Of a stretch of DNA of 64,000 bases, positions 47,311-55,947 are shown piece by piece. Within the stretch, counting starts at the first letter, position 1. Each line of letters starts with the position of its first letter. The translations under genes were made by a program, and so were the position numbers. The notes beneath the pieces are model-generated. The model was not told where the DNA came from. It ran no database searches and was given only the letters and a program-made list of their open reading frames with translations. Where the stretch lies: contig CAWFUH010000006.1 of the NCBI GenBank assembly GCA_963818855.1, positions 682,001 through 746,000 of the forward strand, in the 5' to 3' direction. This DNA comes from Bog-159 sp963818855. Lineage in GTDB: Bacteria; Acidobacteriota; Terriglobia; Bryobacterales; Bryobacteraceae.

Positions 47311-47651
47311 GAACTGACGCTGGGCGGCGCCGGCGAGCCAGCTAAATCGTCGTTAGTATGGCGCGGATCTCCGGAAAGCGCGTCCTTTGCAGGCACCAGC
47401 ATACATGGCCGCTTCCATTTTGCTCTTGTTCGATTCGATCTCAACTCGCACGGCTTCGACATCGGAGTTGGACAGGCACGCCACCGGAATTCCATTGGCG
47501 AAATGACTGCGCAAAGCCGCGGCGAGCCACGTGCAGAGCAGCGCGACACGCCTTCGGGCTTCTGCGGATGGCACACGAAGACGTGATGCGATAAGGCTCC
47601 ATCGCGACCTCCATTGTAGTTGCGCGCGCTTCGGGCGATATTGGAATAGGG
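47311..47651. other. Intergenic stretch with no confident gene
   Basis: A GTG-started minus-strand frame at 47353-47574 (73 codons, containing VEIESNKSKMEAAMYAGACK) has protein-like composition but no recognisable family or good ribosome site. Nothing else is seen before the cyclase gene at 47652. Confidence 0.3.
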
Positions 47652-48806
47652 ATGATTCCTCTGATTCTGGTGCGATGGCAAAGCGTCGTGGATTTCGTGG
47701 TCCTCACCGCGGCGCTGTATATCCTGCTGCGCTGGGCGCAACAGGCGCGGGCCCTGCGCGTAGCCCTGGTGGTGCTGGGGCTGCATGCCGGAGCCCTGGT
47801 GGCACGCCATTTCGACCTGGTGCTCACCAGTTGGGTGCTGGACGGCGCGGCCATCCTGGCCATCGTCGGTTTGCTACTGGTATTCCAGGCCGAGCTGCGG
47901 CGCTTCTTCATGCGCCTCGATAGCGTGCTGAACTGGCGGCCGCACGCGCCGTCCCGGCTCGCCGAGACTTACGGGGCCATCAGCCGGGCGGCTTTCCACA
48001 TGGCGGAGGCCACCGTGGGCGCGTTGATTGTGGTGGTGCGGCGCAATGCGGTGGCCGAACTGGTGAGCGGCGGCATCGTGCTCGAAGCCTCCGTTTCCGC
48101 CGAACTGCTGGAAGCCATTTTTCAGAAGACTTCGCCCGTGCATGACGGCGCAGTAATCATACACGGCGACCTCATTGTGCGGGCCGCTGCCGTGCTACCG
48201 CTGACCGACCGCGAGCGCGTGCCCGGCAATTACGGCACACGCCATCGCGCGGCCATGGGACTCTCCGAGCGGTGCGACGCGCTGGTGGTGGTGGTTTCCG
48301 AAGAGCGCGGCGAAGTGACGTTGATGGAATCGCGCCAACTGATGCGCTTCGACGAAGCAGGCAAGCTGGCCGAGACGTTGGAGAAACTGAGCGCGCGGCC
48401 CGCCGGCACCCTAGGTGGCAATATGCGGCAACGGCTGTTTTCGAATCTGCCCGTCAAGCTGGCGGCTACGGGACTCGCCGCGGCCATCTGGAGCACCTCG
48501 TTTCTGTCGACTGGCACTACCGTGCGCACGGTCAGCGTACCGGTACAGTTTGTGAGCGTGCCGGCGGGCATGGACATCGCGCAGCCTTCCTTCGATCGGC
48601 TTGAGGTGGAGGTACGCGGCAGCGCATGGCTGATGGATTCGGTCGGCCTGACGCGCCTGGTGGCCAGTTTCAATTTGCACGGCGCAAGTGCGGGACCGCT
48701 GAGCTTGTCTGTGGACGCGGCGGATTTCAACCTGCCGCCGGGCATCGTGATGGAGCGCGTCTCGCCACCCCGCATTTCGGTGCGCCTCGTGCCGCGGCCC
48801 AGGTAG
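47652..48806 (+). CDS. cdaA: Diadenylate cyclase CdaA fused to a CdaR/YbbR-like domain
   Basis: A 384-residue membrane protein making c-di-AMP from ATP. Three N-terminal helices (to about residue 80) precede the DAC domain with VHDGAVIIHG (DGA about 165-167) and GTRHRAAMG (RHR about 197-199), both catalytic motifs intact. A further helix (about 266-286, LPVKLAATGLAAAIWSTSFL) leads to a roughly 95-residue YbbR-like segment, FVSVPAGMDIAQPSFDRLEV onward, normally encoded by the separate cdaR gene. CdaR regulates CdaA, so the fusion would put the sensor in fixed 1:1 ratio with the cyclase. No glmM gene follows. Confidence 0.88.
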   Translation: MIPLILVRWQSVVDFVVLTAALYILLRWAQQARALRVALVVLGLHAGALVARHFDLVLTSWVLDGAAILAIVGLLLVFQAELRRFFMRLDSVLNWRPHAPSRLAETYGAISRAAFHMAEATVGALIVVVRRNAVAELVSGGIVLEASVSAELLEAIFQKTSPVHDGAVIIHGDLIVRAAAVLPLTDRERVPGNYGTRHRAAMGLSERCDALVVVVSEERGEVTLMESRQLMRFDEAGKLAETLEKLSARPAGTLGGNMRQRLFSNLPVKLAATGLAAAIWSTSFLSTGTTVRTVSVPVQFVSVPAGMDIAQPSFDRLEVEVRGSAWLMDSVGLTRLVASFNLHGASAGPLSLSVDAADFNLPPGIVMERVSPPRISVRLVPRPR

Positions 48807-48840
48807 TCCTGGAGGGCGGCCTTTAGTCCATGCCACTTAG

Positions 48841-48967
48841 TTGTGGGGCAGGACTCCAGTCCTGCGGCCGACGTCCACGTCGGCCTGCTCGCGTTTGGCA
48901 CGGCTGATTCCAGGCGCGAAGGGCGGGTCCTGGAGGACCCGCGCAGACCTGGAGGTCTGCCCCACAA
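48841..48967. repeat. Nested palindromic intergenic element before the exporter gene end
   Basis: Outer arms TTGTGGGGCAG (48841-48851) and CTGCCCCACAA (48957-48967) enclose four hairpins, including GCAGGACTCCAGTCCTGC, GGCCGACGTCCACGTCGGCC and GCGGGTCCTGGAGGACCCGC. It lies between the convergent cyclase and lanthipeptide exporter genes and can act as a terminator for both. Confidence 0.8.
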
Positions 48968-49002
48968 ATTATGCAGCATTCCCAGCTGCATGACACCGTG
49001 GA

Positions 49003-51174
49003 TCAGACGTGCTGGAATTGGCTGCGGACCAACCCCGCGTATCGGCCGCCCAACGACAGCAATTCATCATGCGAACCCTGCTCCACCACCGCCCCTTCAT
49101 CCAACACCAGGATCAGGTCGGCGCTTTGGATAGTGCTCAGCCGGTGCGCCACCACCACGCGCGTACATGACATGGCATCCAGATTCCGATCCACGCGCCT
49201 CTCAGTCACAACGTCCAGATGACTCGTCGCTTCGTCCAACAACAGCATGGCAGGCGCGCCCGCGATCGCCCGCGCGATGGCCAGGCGTTGGCGCTGGCCG
49301 CCCGACAAGGTGGTTCCCCCCTCATCGATTCGGGTCTCGTAGCCCATGGGCATGTCGATGATGTCGGCATGAATCCCGGCGGCCTCGGCGGCCTCGAACA
49401 ATTCGCCTGAAGCAATGCTGGAATTGTGCAAGCAGATGTTTTCCCGTATGGACGAGCTGAAAAGAAACGGCTCTTGCAGAACCGCCCCCCATTGCCGCCG
49501 GACAGCCTGATAACTCAGGCTCTCCAATGGGATTCCGTCGTAAAGGATCTGCCCCTCGGTTGGGAGGTACAGCCCGAGCAGTAGTTTCCCGAGCGTGCTC
49601 TTTCCCGAACCGGTCCGGCCCACCAAGGCGACCTTCTGCCCCGGATGTATCGTTAGCGAGACATTGTCGAGCACCTTCCGCGAATGCGCGTCATAGCGAA
49701 AACTGACGCCGCGCAGCTCGATCTTTCCACTCAGCCGCGGCCCATCCGCAACGCTTCCGAATCTCTGCTCCGGCTCGGCTTGCATCACGTCGGCAATCCG
49801 CTCGACGTGCGCGCGGGCCAATTGGACCCGCTGCACGCTGAGCACCAGCGAAGCTACCGGAAGCAGAAAACTCGTGGCCAGCGCGTTTACCGCCAGCATG
49901 GTACCGAGGGTCATGGAGCCGTTGAGGACCTCGACGCCTCCCAGCCACAACAAACCAAGCGGCGAAAAGGTTCGCACGCCGGTCACCGCGGCGTCGATCC
50001 GAGCGGCAAAGCGGCTTCGTCGCGCGGACGTACTGAGCTGCTGCTCCAGCAATCCGGACCAGCGAGTGAAGATACGCTTTTCGGCGCCCGACGCCTTTAT
50101 GGTGCAGATGCCCATCAGAGATTCGATCAGGAAGCTTTGCGACTCAGACTGGCGGCAAAGGTCGCTTTCCACCAGGGCCTGCAGCCGGCCGCTGGTGGCG
50201 AGCAAAATGGCCACCTCCACCGCTGCCACGGCCAGGGCCGACAAGCCGAACAGTGGCGCCACCCGCAACAGCGCGGCCAGAGATAGCAATACCAGTACAC
50301 CATCCAGAACGGTCGAGACGGTGTAGGTAGCCAGCGCCTCGCGGATCGTCGAGTTGCTGGCGAGCCGCATAAGAAGGTCGCCGCTGTTTCTTTGCTGGAA
50401 AAAACGGAATGGCAGCGCCAGCAGGTGCTCGAAGAAATCGAGCATGAGACGCGTATCCAGCCGCCACTGCAGACGGATGAGGAGAACGGCCCTGACATGG
50501 CTTACGGCGGCATACGTCACGGCCGCTACCAGCGCGCCCAGGCCAAGCATGTTCAGTTCGTCCAAACGCCGCAGCGGGAGTAATCGGTCCACCAGCACCT
50601 TGGTGAAGAGCGGCAGCGCCAGCGTAAAAGCTTGCAAGGCCAGAGAAGCTGCCAGGATTTTGGCTAACATGCGGCGGGCGCCCGGTGTGTCGAGAATCCG
50701 CTTCAGATACTCGCGGGGCAGGTTGGCGCCCGCGTTGGCGCGCGCTTCGAATTTCGGGCCAGGCTCGAACGTCATTACCACGCCGCTGAAAGCTTCGGCA
50801 AGCTCCTTCGTATCGACCTGGCGCCTGCCCCAAGCGGGGTCGACAATATCCACACCATCCCGCGACCAACGTTCCAGTACCACGAAGTGGCTGAAGTTCC
50901 AATGGATGATGGCGGGTGTCTGAACGTTGGCGAGTGCCTCGGTAGTCAACAGGACACCTTTCGTGCGGAGCCCGAACCCGCGCGCGGCCGCGGCGAGCGT
51001 TTGCGCCGTGACGCCGTCCCGCCCCGCGTCACATTTCTCGCGGCATTCTTCCAGGCGCGTTTTCCTGCCGAAATAGCCCAGGATCATGGCCAGGCACGCG
51101 GCCCCGCACTCAACGGCGTTCATTTGCAGAATCACGGGGACGCGGCCGCGCGGTTTCTTGATCTGTTTGGTCAT
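49003..51174 (-). CDS. lanT: Peptidase-containing lanthipeptide exporter
   Basis: A 723-residue ABC transporter of the PCAT type. The N-terminal C39 peptidase has its triad: NAVECGAACLAM (C23), NFSHFVVLE (H96) and VDIVDPAWG (D112). A six-helix transmembrane domain (about 165-450) and an ATPase with GRTGSGKST, LSGGQRQRLAIARA and LLLDEATSHLD follow. It should cut the precursor after the GG motif and export the mature core across the inner membrane. Its start overlaps the lanM stop by four bases. A palindromic element lies just downstream of its stop. Confidence 0.94.
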   Translation of the reverse strand: MTKQIKKPRGRVPVILQMNAVECGAACLAMILGYFGRKTRLEECREKCDAGRDGVTAQTLAAAARGFGLRTKGVLLTTEALANVQTPAIIHWNFSHFVVLERWSRDGVDIVDPAWGRRQVDTKELAEAFSGVVMTFEPGPKFEARANAGANLPREYLKRILDTPGARRMLAKILAASLALQAFTLALPLFTKVLVDRLLPLRRLDELNMLGLGALVAAVTYAAVSHVRAVLLIRLQWRLDTRLMLDFFEHLLALPFRFFQQRNSGDLLMRLASNSTIREALATYTVSTVLDGVLVLLSLAALLRVAPLFGLSALAVAAVEVAILLATSGRLQALVESDLCRQSESQSFLIESLMGICTIKASGAEKRIFTRWSGLLEQQLSTSARRSRFAARIDAAVTGVRTFSPLGLLWLGGVEVLNGSMTLGTMLAVNALATSFLLPVASLVLSVQRVQLARAHVERIADVMQAEPEQRFGSVADGPRLSGKIELRGVSFRYDAHSRKVLDNVSLTIHPGQKVALVGRTGSGKSTLGKLLLGLYLPTEGQILYDGIPLESLSYQAVRRQWGAVLQEPFLFSSSIRENICLHNSSIASGELFEAAEAAGIHADIIDMPMGYETRIDEGGTTLSGGQRQRLAIARAIAGAPAMLLLDEATSHLDVVTERRVDRNLDAMSCTRVVVAHRLSTIQSADLILVLDEGAVVEQGSHDELLSLGGRYAGLVRSQFQHV

Positions 51175-54116
51175 GGCAGTATGGGCGGCCCTAGCGCAAG
51201 AACCGCCGGTACGCGGTCGGGCTCCGCCAGGCGAAGCAATTCGTACCCAATTCCGGCTAAACCGGTCATCAGACCGGGCGACTCAAGCCCGGACGGGTTT
51301 CCGCATATCCAGCCGGTGCGCTTGGCGGCCTCGAGTATCCGCGCCGCGATTTCATGGGCGTGTAAATCCCATCGCGGTTCGGAAAGGGCGCGCGCGGCGT
51401 GCAGCAGCAAGTCAAGATTGCCGAGATCTCCGTGACACAGCGTGTGGTTGCTGCCGAATCCCTGGGCCATGGTAGTGTCAAGAGCGGCCGCGATTTCGGA
51501 CCTGAACAGCGGATCGTCCACGTAGCGCAGCGAGCACAGCCGGGCCAAGCCGATGCCTGGAGCGCCGTGGCACCAGGCCACCGCGAAATCGGCTACCTTG
51601 CGTACCCGCAGGTCTGGCCAATTGCCGTGCTCTCGGGCGAAGCAAGAACGTTCGTAACGGAGCGCCTCTCGAGCCGCATATGTGAAACGTGCCTCCCCCG
51701 TCAGCGCGCCGAGTCTCACCAACGCGTACGCCACGCCGGCATTACCGTGCGCGAAACCGGTTAGCGGCTTTGGTCCAAGATCTTCCCGGACCCAACCGAT
51801 TCCCTCCGGCATCTCCGTCGAGCTCTGCAGAAGGTGATCACCGCAGTCACGCGCGGCTCGCAGGACATTTTCCGACGGTCTGCAGTGATACAAGCTCGAA
51901 AGAGCCAGCAGACAACCCGCCGCGCCACCGATAATGTCGAGTTGCTGGTCGCCGCCGATGAGTTCTACGAGAGGCGCCACCAGCCTTTCGGCCTCGATGA
52001 AAAGAGTGGGGTCGCTCCAGAGAACCCCCAGGTGAGTGAGAGTGTAAACAATTCCGCTCCACCCGGTAAACGCCCCGATGTTAGGCAGGGAGCGGGTATC
52101 TTCGATCTGGCCGCGCAGTGCCCTCAGCGCAGACTTCGCTAAATCAACGTATCGTCGATCCTGTGTCACGGACCCGAGGTAGGCCAGAAACAGGATTACA
52201 CCGGGAAGGCCGTCGTATAGGTCCGGGCCTAACGGAGAGACCAGCCAGCTGTCGTCCTCGGCAGGTGCTAACCCGAGCCAGGTGACGTCGTCGGCTCCAC
52301 CGATGGCAAGCTCCTCCAGCCGGTCACCCAGGGCCCGCGCCGCGGCGATCCATTGCGCGCGCCCGGCAACCGCAGTCACTTTCGTAGGGTGGTGCAGAGC
52401 GGTGTTCGCCGCCGCAACTTCAGGCTGGTGTGGGGCGAGCGTGGCAAGGGAAGCGCGCAGAATCCACAGTTGCCGTTCCAGATCTTTCTCGCTGAGTTGG
52501 TGAATCCGGCGCGTCACCAGCGTCATACCGCACTCCTCGAAGTAGCCCTCAATGCAGTCGCCGGTGCTGGTCCAGATGTCCCGCGAAAGCGGGCGCGTCG
52601 TGAAGAACGGGATGTCGCCGCGCAAAAGGTCGGCACGCTCGCTGGCGATCAAGGGCGCCAACCGCGGCGAGTCATCGGCCAGTGATTTCAAGCGCTCGAA
52701 CAAAGTGTCGCGATCGGCGGCGGCGCGCAGCACGTCCGGGTGAAAGCTCTCATGCAGGAGCGCTCCATAGATCCGCGTCGGGCGAGCGATCACGCGAACC
52801 TCATCCCCGGCAAAGCGGCTCACTGCGGAGAGCCATTCCTCGCGGTGGAGCAGGAGTGTGCGATACATCGACGTGAAGCCGTCCGCCACCGCGCCGGCAT
52901 AGTCGAAGGCATTCACTTCGCTTCCATGCAGCGAGGGCCGGTTCGCCGCGCCCGGCATTTCCGTGCGGCTGCGCACCACGCGCATCTCATCGGTATCCGA
53001 ATTCTCCCAATGCGGGACCGCATGCGGCGTTAGCTGGCCCTCCGCGCTGCCGAGCCCGCTCATGTCCACGCCCGGAAAGCCGTCTCCCGCCCACGATCGC
53101 GCCGGTAGCAGGCCGACTCTCATCGCCGAGTAACCCAGAGCTTTGGCGGCCGCGCCCTCCGCGCGGCCCGCATCGATGGTCTCGAGCCGCGGGTGAAACA
53201 ACGCCTCCAGATCGATGAGCATAGGATGCTCTCCCGAGGCGATCAGGTTTTCGCAATGGAAATCGGAAGCCTCCAGCGCATACAAAATAGCGAGATAGCC
53301 GCCCTGGCGTCTGTAGAAACGAGCGACTTCCGCGGCGCTGGCACATGGCTCAGCCTCCACGAATTCCGTCCAGCCGTGTTCGCCGCATTCGAGAATCTGC
53401 AGCAGACGGAACTCCGATTCAGCGCCTAGCGCGTTGAGCCCGGCAAGCAATTGCTGGAAGTGCGCGTCCACGGCGAGAGATCTGGGTTTGTACACCAGCC
53501 GCGCGCCGGCGTTGAACGACGCGATGATGACCGAGCGGCCGCCCCGGTGGGTGTCGCCCGCTCCAGTATGAATCCCGCCCACTAATCCTGGGTCTTGCGG
53601 GAAGAATCGTTCCTGGATCAAGGGCCAGTCGTCACTGAGGTGCCCGAGGAATTCGAGGCTGAAGGCGGCCCATCGATCGAGGCGGTTCACGATCTGTTCC
53701 AGCAGTGTGGGATATTCGTCGAACAGACGATCCGCCGATTCCGGCGAATGCAACGTGGCGAGAAAGCTCTGAAAACGCTCTGCCGGTGTGTCGCCCGCCA
53801 GCCGCCCTTCCAGGCGCGCGACATTCAGCTCCAACACCATCACGCGGGTCATCATCGCCAGCAGTTGTTCCGGAAGGTTGCTGGCCAGAGCTTCCTCCAC
53901 GGTTGCGGGATCGAACGGCACGTGCCCGCCCGAAAGGGCCAGGCGCCGCGCACCGCGCCGCACCCTCTGGCGCGCCTCGTAGATTTGCGGACGGATCAGG
54001 TCCAGGCAATTCGCCAGTCCATGGCCGCGCAGGTGATCCGGCAGCGGAAGCGCGGCCGGCGAGGACTCCGCGGAGGCTGTATCTCGTTCCAGTATTGCAA
54101 TCGCAGCAGGCGGCAT
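51171..54116 (-). CDS. lanM: Class II lanthipeptide synthetase
   Basis: A 981-residue LanM enzyme that dehydrates Ser/Thr in the precursor core and closes thioether rings. The dehydratase half has the kinase-like residues: ARLVYKPRSL (K210), ASDFHCENLI (D285, H287, N290) and VIARPTRIYG (R445, T447). The cyclase half ends with the zinc ligands AWCHGAPGIG (C849) and TLCHGDLGN (C894, H895). AAGGA lies six bases before ATG 54116. It is 136 bases downstream of the precursor gene and overlaps lanT. All catalytic positions read by eye are intact, so the pathway looks functional. Confidence 0.95.
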   Translation of the reverse strand: MPPAAIAILERDTASAESSPAALPLPDHLRGHGLANCLDLIRPQIYEARQRVRRGARRLALSGGHVPFDPATVEEALASNLPEQLLAMMTRVMVLELNVARLEGRLAGDTPAERFQSFLATLHSPESADRLFDEYPTLLEQIVNRLDRWAAFSLEFLGHLSDDWPLIQERFFPQDPGLVGGIHTGAGDTHRGGRSVIIASFNAGARLVYKPRSLAVDAHFQQLLAGLNALGAESEFRLLQILECGEHGWTEFVEAEPCASAAEVARFYRRQGGYLAILYALEASDFHCENLIASGEHPMLIDLEALFHPRLETIDAGRAEGAAAKALGYSAMRVGLLPARSWAGDGFPGVDMSGLGSAEGQLTPHAVPHWENSDTDEMRVVRSRTEMPGAANRPSLHGSEVNAFDYAGAVADGFTSMYRTLLLHREEWLSAVSRFAGDEVRVIARPTRIYGALLHESFHPDVLRAAADRDTLFERLKSLADDSPRLAPLIASERADLLRGDIPFFTTRPLSRDIWTSTGDCIEGYFEECGMTLVTRRIHQLSEKDLERQLWILRASLATLAPHQPEVAAANTALHHPTKVTAVAGRAQWIAAARALGDRLEELAIGGADDVTWLGLAPAEDDSWLVSPLGPDLYDGLPGVILFLAYLGSVTQDRRYVDLAKSALRALRGQIEDTRSLPNIGAFTGWSGIVYTLTHLGVLWSDPTLFIEAERLVAPLVELIGGDQQLDIIGGAAGCLLALSSLYHCRPSENVLRAARDCGDHLLQSSTEMPEGIGWVREDLGPKPLTGFAHGNAGVAYALVRLGALTGEARFTYAAREALRYERSCFAREHGNWPDLRVRKVADFAVAWCHGAPGIGLARLCSLRYVDDPLFRSEIAAALDTTMAQGFGSNHTLCHGDLGNLDLLLHAARALSEPRWDLHAHEIAARILEAAKRTGWICGNPSGLESPGLMTGLAGIGYELLRLAEPDRVPAVLALGPPILP

Positions 54117-54252
54117 CGATATTCCTTGTTCTTCGATAGTGTCGGACTGCGGAATGCCCAGGCGGATGCTTTAACCGGCCTGAGCATTCTGACGAGTACT
54201 TACTATTGCAGTCCTTACGGGTGATTCAACAGACTCTCCTGGCGGCGAGCAG

Positions 54253-54480
54253 CTAGCAGGGCAATCCATGCGGGAAGGCCGTGGAGCAGCCGCAGGAGAA
54301 CCTGGAACAAATCTTTGTACACAGAGCGGTCAGCAAACCGCCCGCGACCTGTCCCAGATCCGCGTCCGACAGCTCAATGGAGCCCGCCGGATTGGCCGGC
54401 AATGCGGCGCGTTCCGCCTCGCTCAGACTGTTACGATAAACCGGATCCTTCCAGGCCCGGACGATGTTCTTGCTTGACAT
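54253..54480 (-). CDS. lanA: Class II lanthipeptide precursor with five-cysteine core
   Basis: A 75-residue peptide. The 48-residue leader has the mersacidin/lichenicidin-type block KNIVRAWKDPVYRNSLSEAE and IELSDADLGQVAGG, ending in the GG site cut by the C39 peptidase of the exporter. The 27-residue core reads LLTALCTKICSRFSCGCS then TAFPHGLPC: five Cys (core 6, 10, 15, 17, 27) and six Ser/Thr. Three S/T-x-x-C units (3-6, 7-10, 14-17) stand out. ATG 54480 is set by AAAGGA seven bases upstream and by leader homology; the longer open frame is discarded. No second precursor was found nearby. The core matches no lanthipeptide I can name. Confidence 0.92.
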   Translation of the reverse strand: MSSKNIVRAWKDPVYRNSLSEAERAALPANPAGSIELSDADLGQVAGGLLTALCTKICSRFSCGCSTAFPHGLPC

Positions 54481-54492
54481 AAGTTTCCTTTC

Positions 54493-54536
54493 ACAAGGTG
54501 CGTTTTTGATTTTGCCGGTAGGCGACGCACAAGGTA
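54493..54536 (-). promoter_or_regulatory. Direct repeats upstream of lanA
   Basis: CACAAGGT (plus-strand reading) occurs at 54493-54500 and 54529-54536, 36 bases apart, in the lanA leader region. They may be activator or repressor half-sites; no clear -35/-10 pair was found. Confidence 0.3.
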
Positions 54537-54652
54537 GTAGTGAGTTCGCTCCTAAAAGAATTACAGCTGAGGCCAACAGAATCGCACAGCTCCGCCATTA
54601 GTGAGCCAGGCCCCATCTCCCGCCGACACGACCGAGTGCATGCCTCGCTGGA

Positions 54653-54681
54653 TTGTCGCGGTAGGTTTCCGATCCGATAAA
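54653..54681 (+). promoter_or_regulatory. Promoter candidate of the DUF433 gene
   Basis: TTGTCG (54653-54658) and GATAAA (54676-54681) are 17 bases apart, four of six matches each. The start would fall close to ATG 54690, giving a nearly leaderless mRNA. Confidence 0.35.
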
Positions 54682-54689
54682 GTTACAGT

Positions 54690-54917
54690 ATGGATTGGAG
54701 CCTTTGCAGCGCAGTCGACCGAGCCCCCGGAAAACTCGGTGGCGCGTGGTGTTTCCGTGGTACGCGCCTGCCGGTTGCTGCCCTGTTTGAGCACCTCGAC
54801 CAGGGCTCAACTATTGACGAGTTCCTGGACTGGTTTCCCTCGGTCGATCGAGAGCAGGTGCCTCGTGTCCTTACCTTTGTCAAGAGTTCCTTGGAACAGC
54901 CGACGGCGGTTGCATGA
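54690..54917 (+). CDS. DUF433 family antitoxin
   Basis: A 75-residue protein with the DUF433 pattern: LGGAWCFRGTRLPVAALFEH, then DQGSTIDEFLDWFPSVDREQ and VPRVLTFV. DUF433 proteins are small HTH-type proteins usually paired with a DUF5615 PIN-like partner as toxin-antitoxin modules. Its stop overlaps the next start by four bases (ATGA), the usual TA arrangement. Confidence 0.85.
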   Translation: MDWSLCSAVDRAPGKLGGAWCFRGTRLPVAALFEHLDQGSTIDEFLDWFPSVDREQVPRVLTFVKSSLEQPTAVA

Positions 54918-55143
54918 GATCCGTTCGGCGCAAACGCCGGCTCCACTTTGCGCGGTTTTTGCGACGACATGAAGTCGTGCGGCGGACGAATCGGAATGGC
55001 AGGGATTGGAGAAACGGCACGCTGCTGACGCGGCCGAGCAAGCGGGTTTCGACCTGTTGCTTACCTGCGGTCAAAACGTCCGGTATCGGCAGAACCTGAC
55101 GACGCACAGCATTTCCTTACGGACTGACGCCGGACGCCATTGA
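54914..55143 (+). pseudogene. Frameshifted DUF5615 PIN-like toxin
   Basis: The frame from ATG 54914 gives RRHEVVRRTNRNGRDWRNGT, the first half of a DUF5615 protein. The second half, AADAAEQAGFDLLLTCGQNV followed by RYRQNLTTHSISL, lies in another frame from about 55020 to the stop at 55143. One missing base near 55020 separates the two. The toxin is therefore probably inactive while its antitoxin is intact. Confidence 0.7.
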
Positions 55144-55340
55144 GGAACGGATGTTGCGAACGCAGGTGGGGCAGCTCATCAAACTCATTTTGGTCAACCG
55201 GATATATGATTCCTCTGCTTGTAAATATTCGTAGTGGCTGACAGTGCTAAACCGCCGCGCGAGTCACCTCGCAATTTCCGGCGATAACGTCGCGCCCCGT
55301 AGCGCTCGCGCTGGCTGTCGGCATGGTCGGGTGCCTGTTC

Positions 55341-55919
55341 GGAGAGTCCACGGCGCTGCGCCGGTTTGAACGGGAAGCCGATATAGGCGCGTCTTAGCCA
55401 CCCGGACATCGTCAGCATCCACGATTTCGGTTCTGTGGGCGGCGAAGGAGCGTACCGCGTGGCGGCCTCCTGGCTCGATCAGCTCCTCGACGGATTGACG
55501 GCCCGCGCACGGGGCCGCCATCGTGCATCTCGATTTTGAAGCCGGAGAACGTGGTCGTCGCCGCCCCTAACCCGGGCGCGCGGGATGCCGGTAGTCTGAT
55601 CAATATCCTGGATGGCGTGGCGAAGGTACATGCGCTTCAATCGCCAGGTGGCTCCGCCGAAGCCGGCGTCGTCATGGGCACGGAGGCCTACGGGACGCCG
55701 GAACATCAGGGGCGATCCAGCGGACCGGCGCGCCGACACTTCTCGGTCGGAATCATGGCGGTCGAGGCCGTCACCGGACGGCTGTCCGAGCGCAACCCCA
55801 CCGATGGCGCCGTGCTCGCATCCTCGATTGCCGGGCGGCTTCCCAGGAGGCTGGTGGAGAACGTGCTGTCTTGCGTGGCCCTGATCTCAACCATCGCTGC
55901 GCCAGTTTGGCGGACATAA
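55341..55919 (+). pseudogene. Decayed Ser/Thr protein kinase
   Basis: Pieces of a Hanks-type kinase appear in three frames: STALRRFEREADIGAS, then LSHPDIVSIHDFGSV (after a one-base shift), then IVHLD and LKPENVVVA (the catalytic-loop motif, again shifted), ILDGVAKV (DFG lost its Phe) and GTEAYGTPEHQ with FSVGIMAVEAVTGR. The ATP-binding glycine loop is not found. From 55144 to 55340 nothing is recognisable. Confidence 0.7.
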
Positions 55920-55947
55920 AGCTCACCCACAGTCGAGGTGGGCGACG

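Noticed and set aside
54117..54252. Second lanthipeptide precursor between lanA and lanM
   Set aside because: No frame with a GG leader or Cys-rich core; only short noise frames.
54481..54576. 32-residue upstream extension of the lanthipeptide precursor
   Set aside because: The leader family starts at MSSKNIVRAW and a good ribosome site precedes that ATG.
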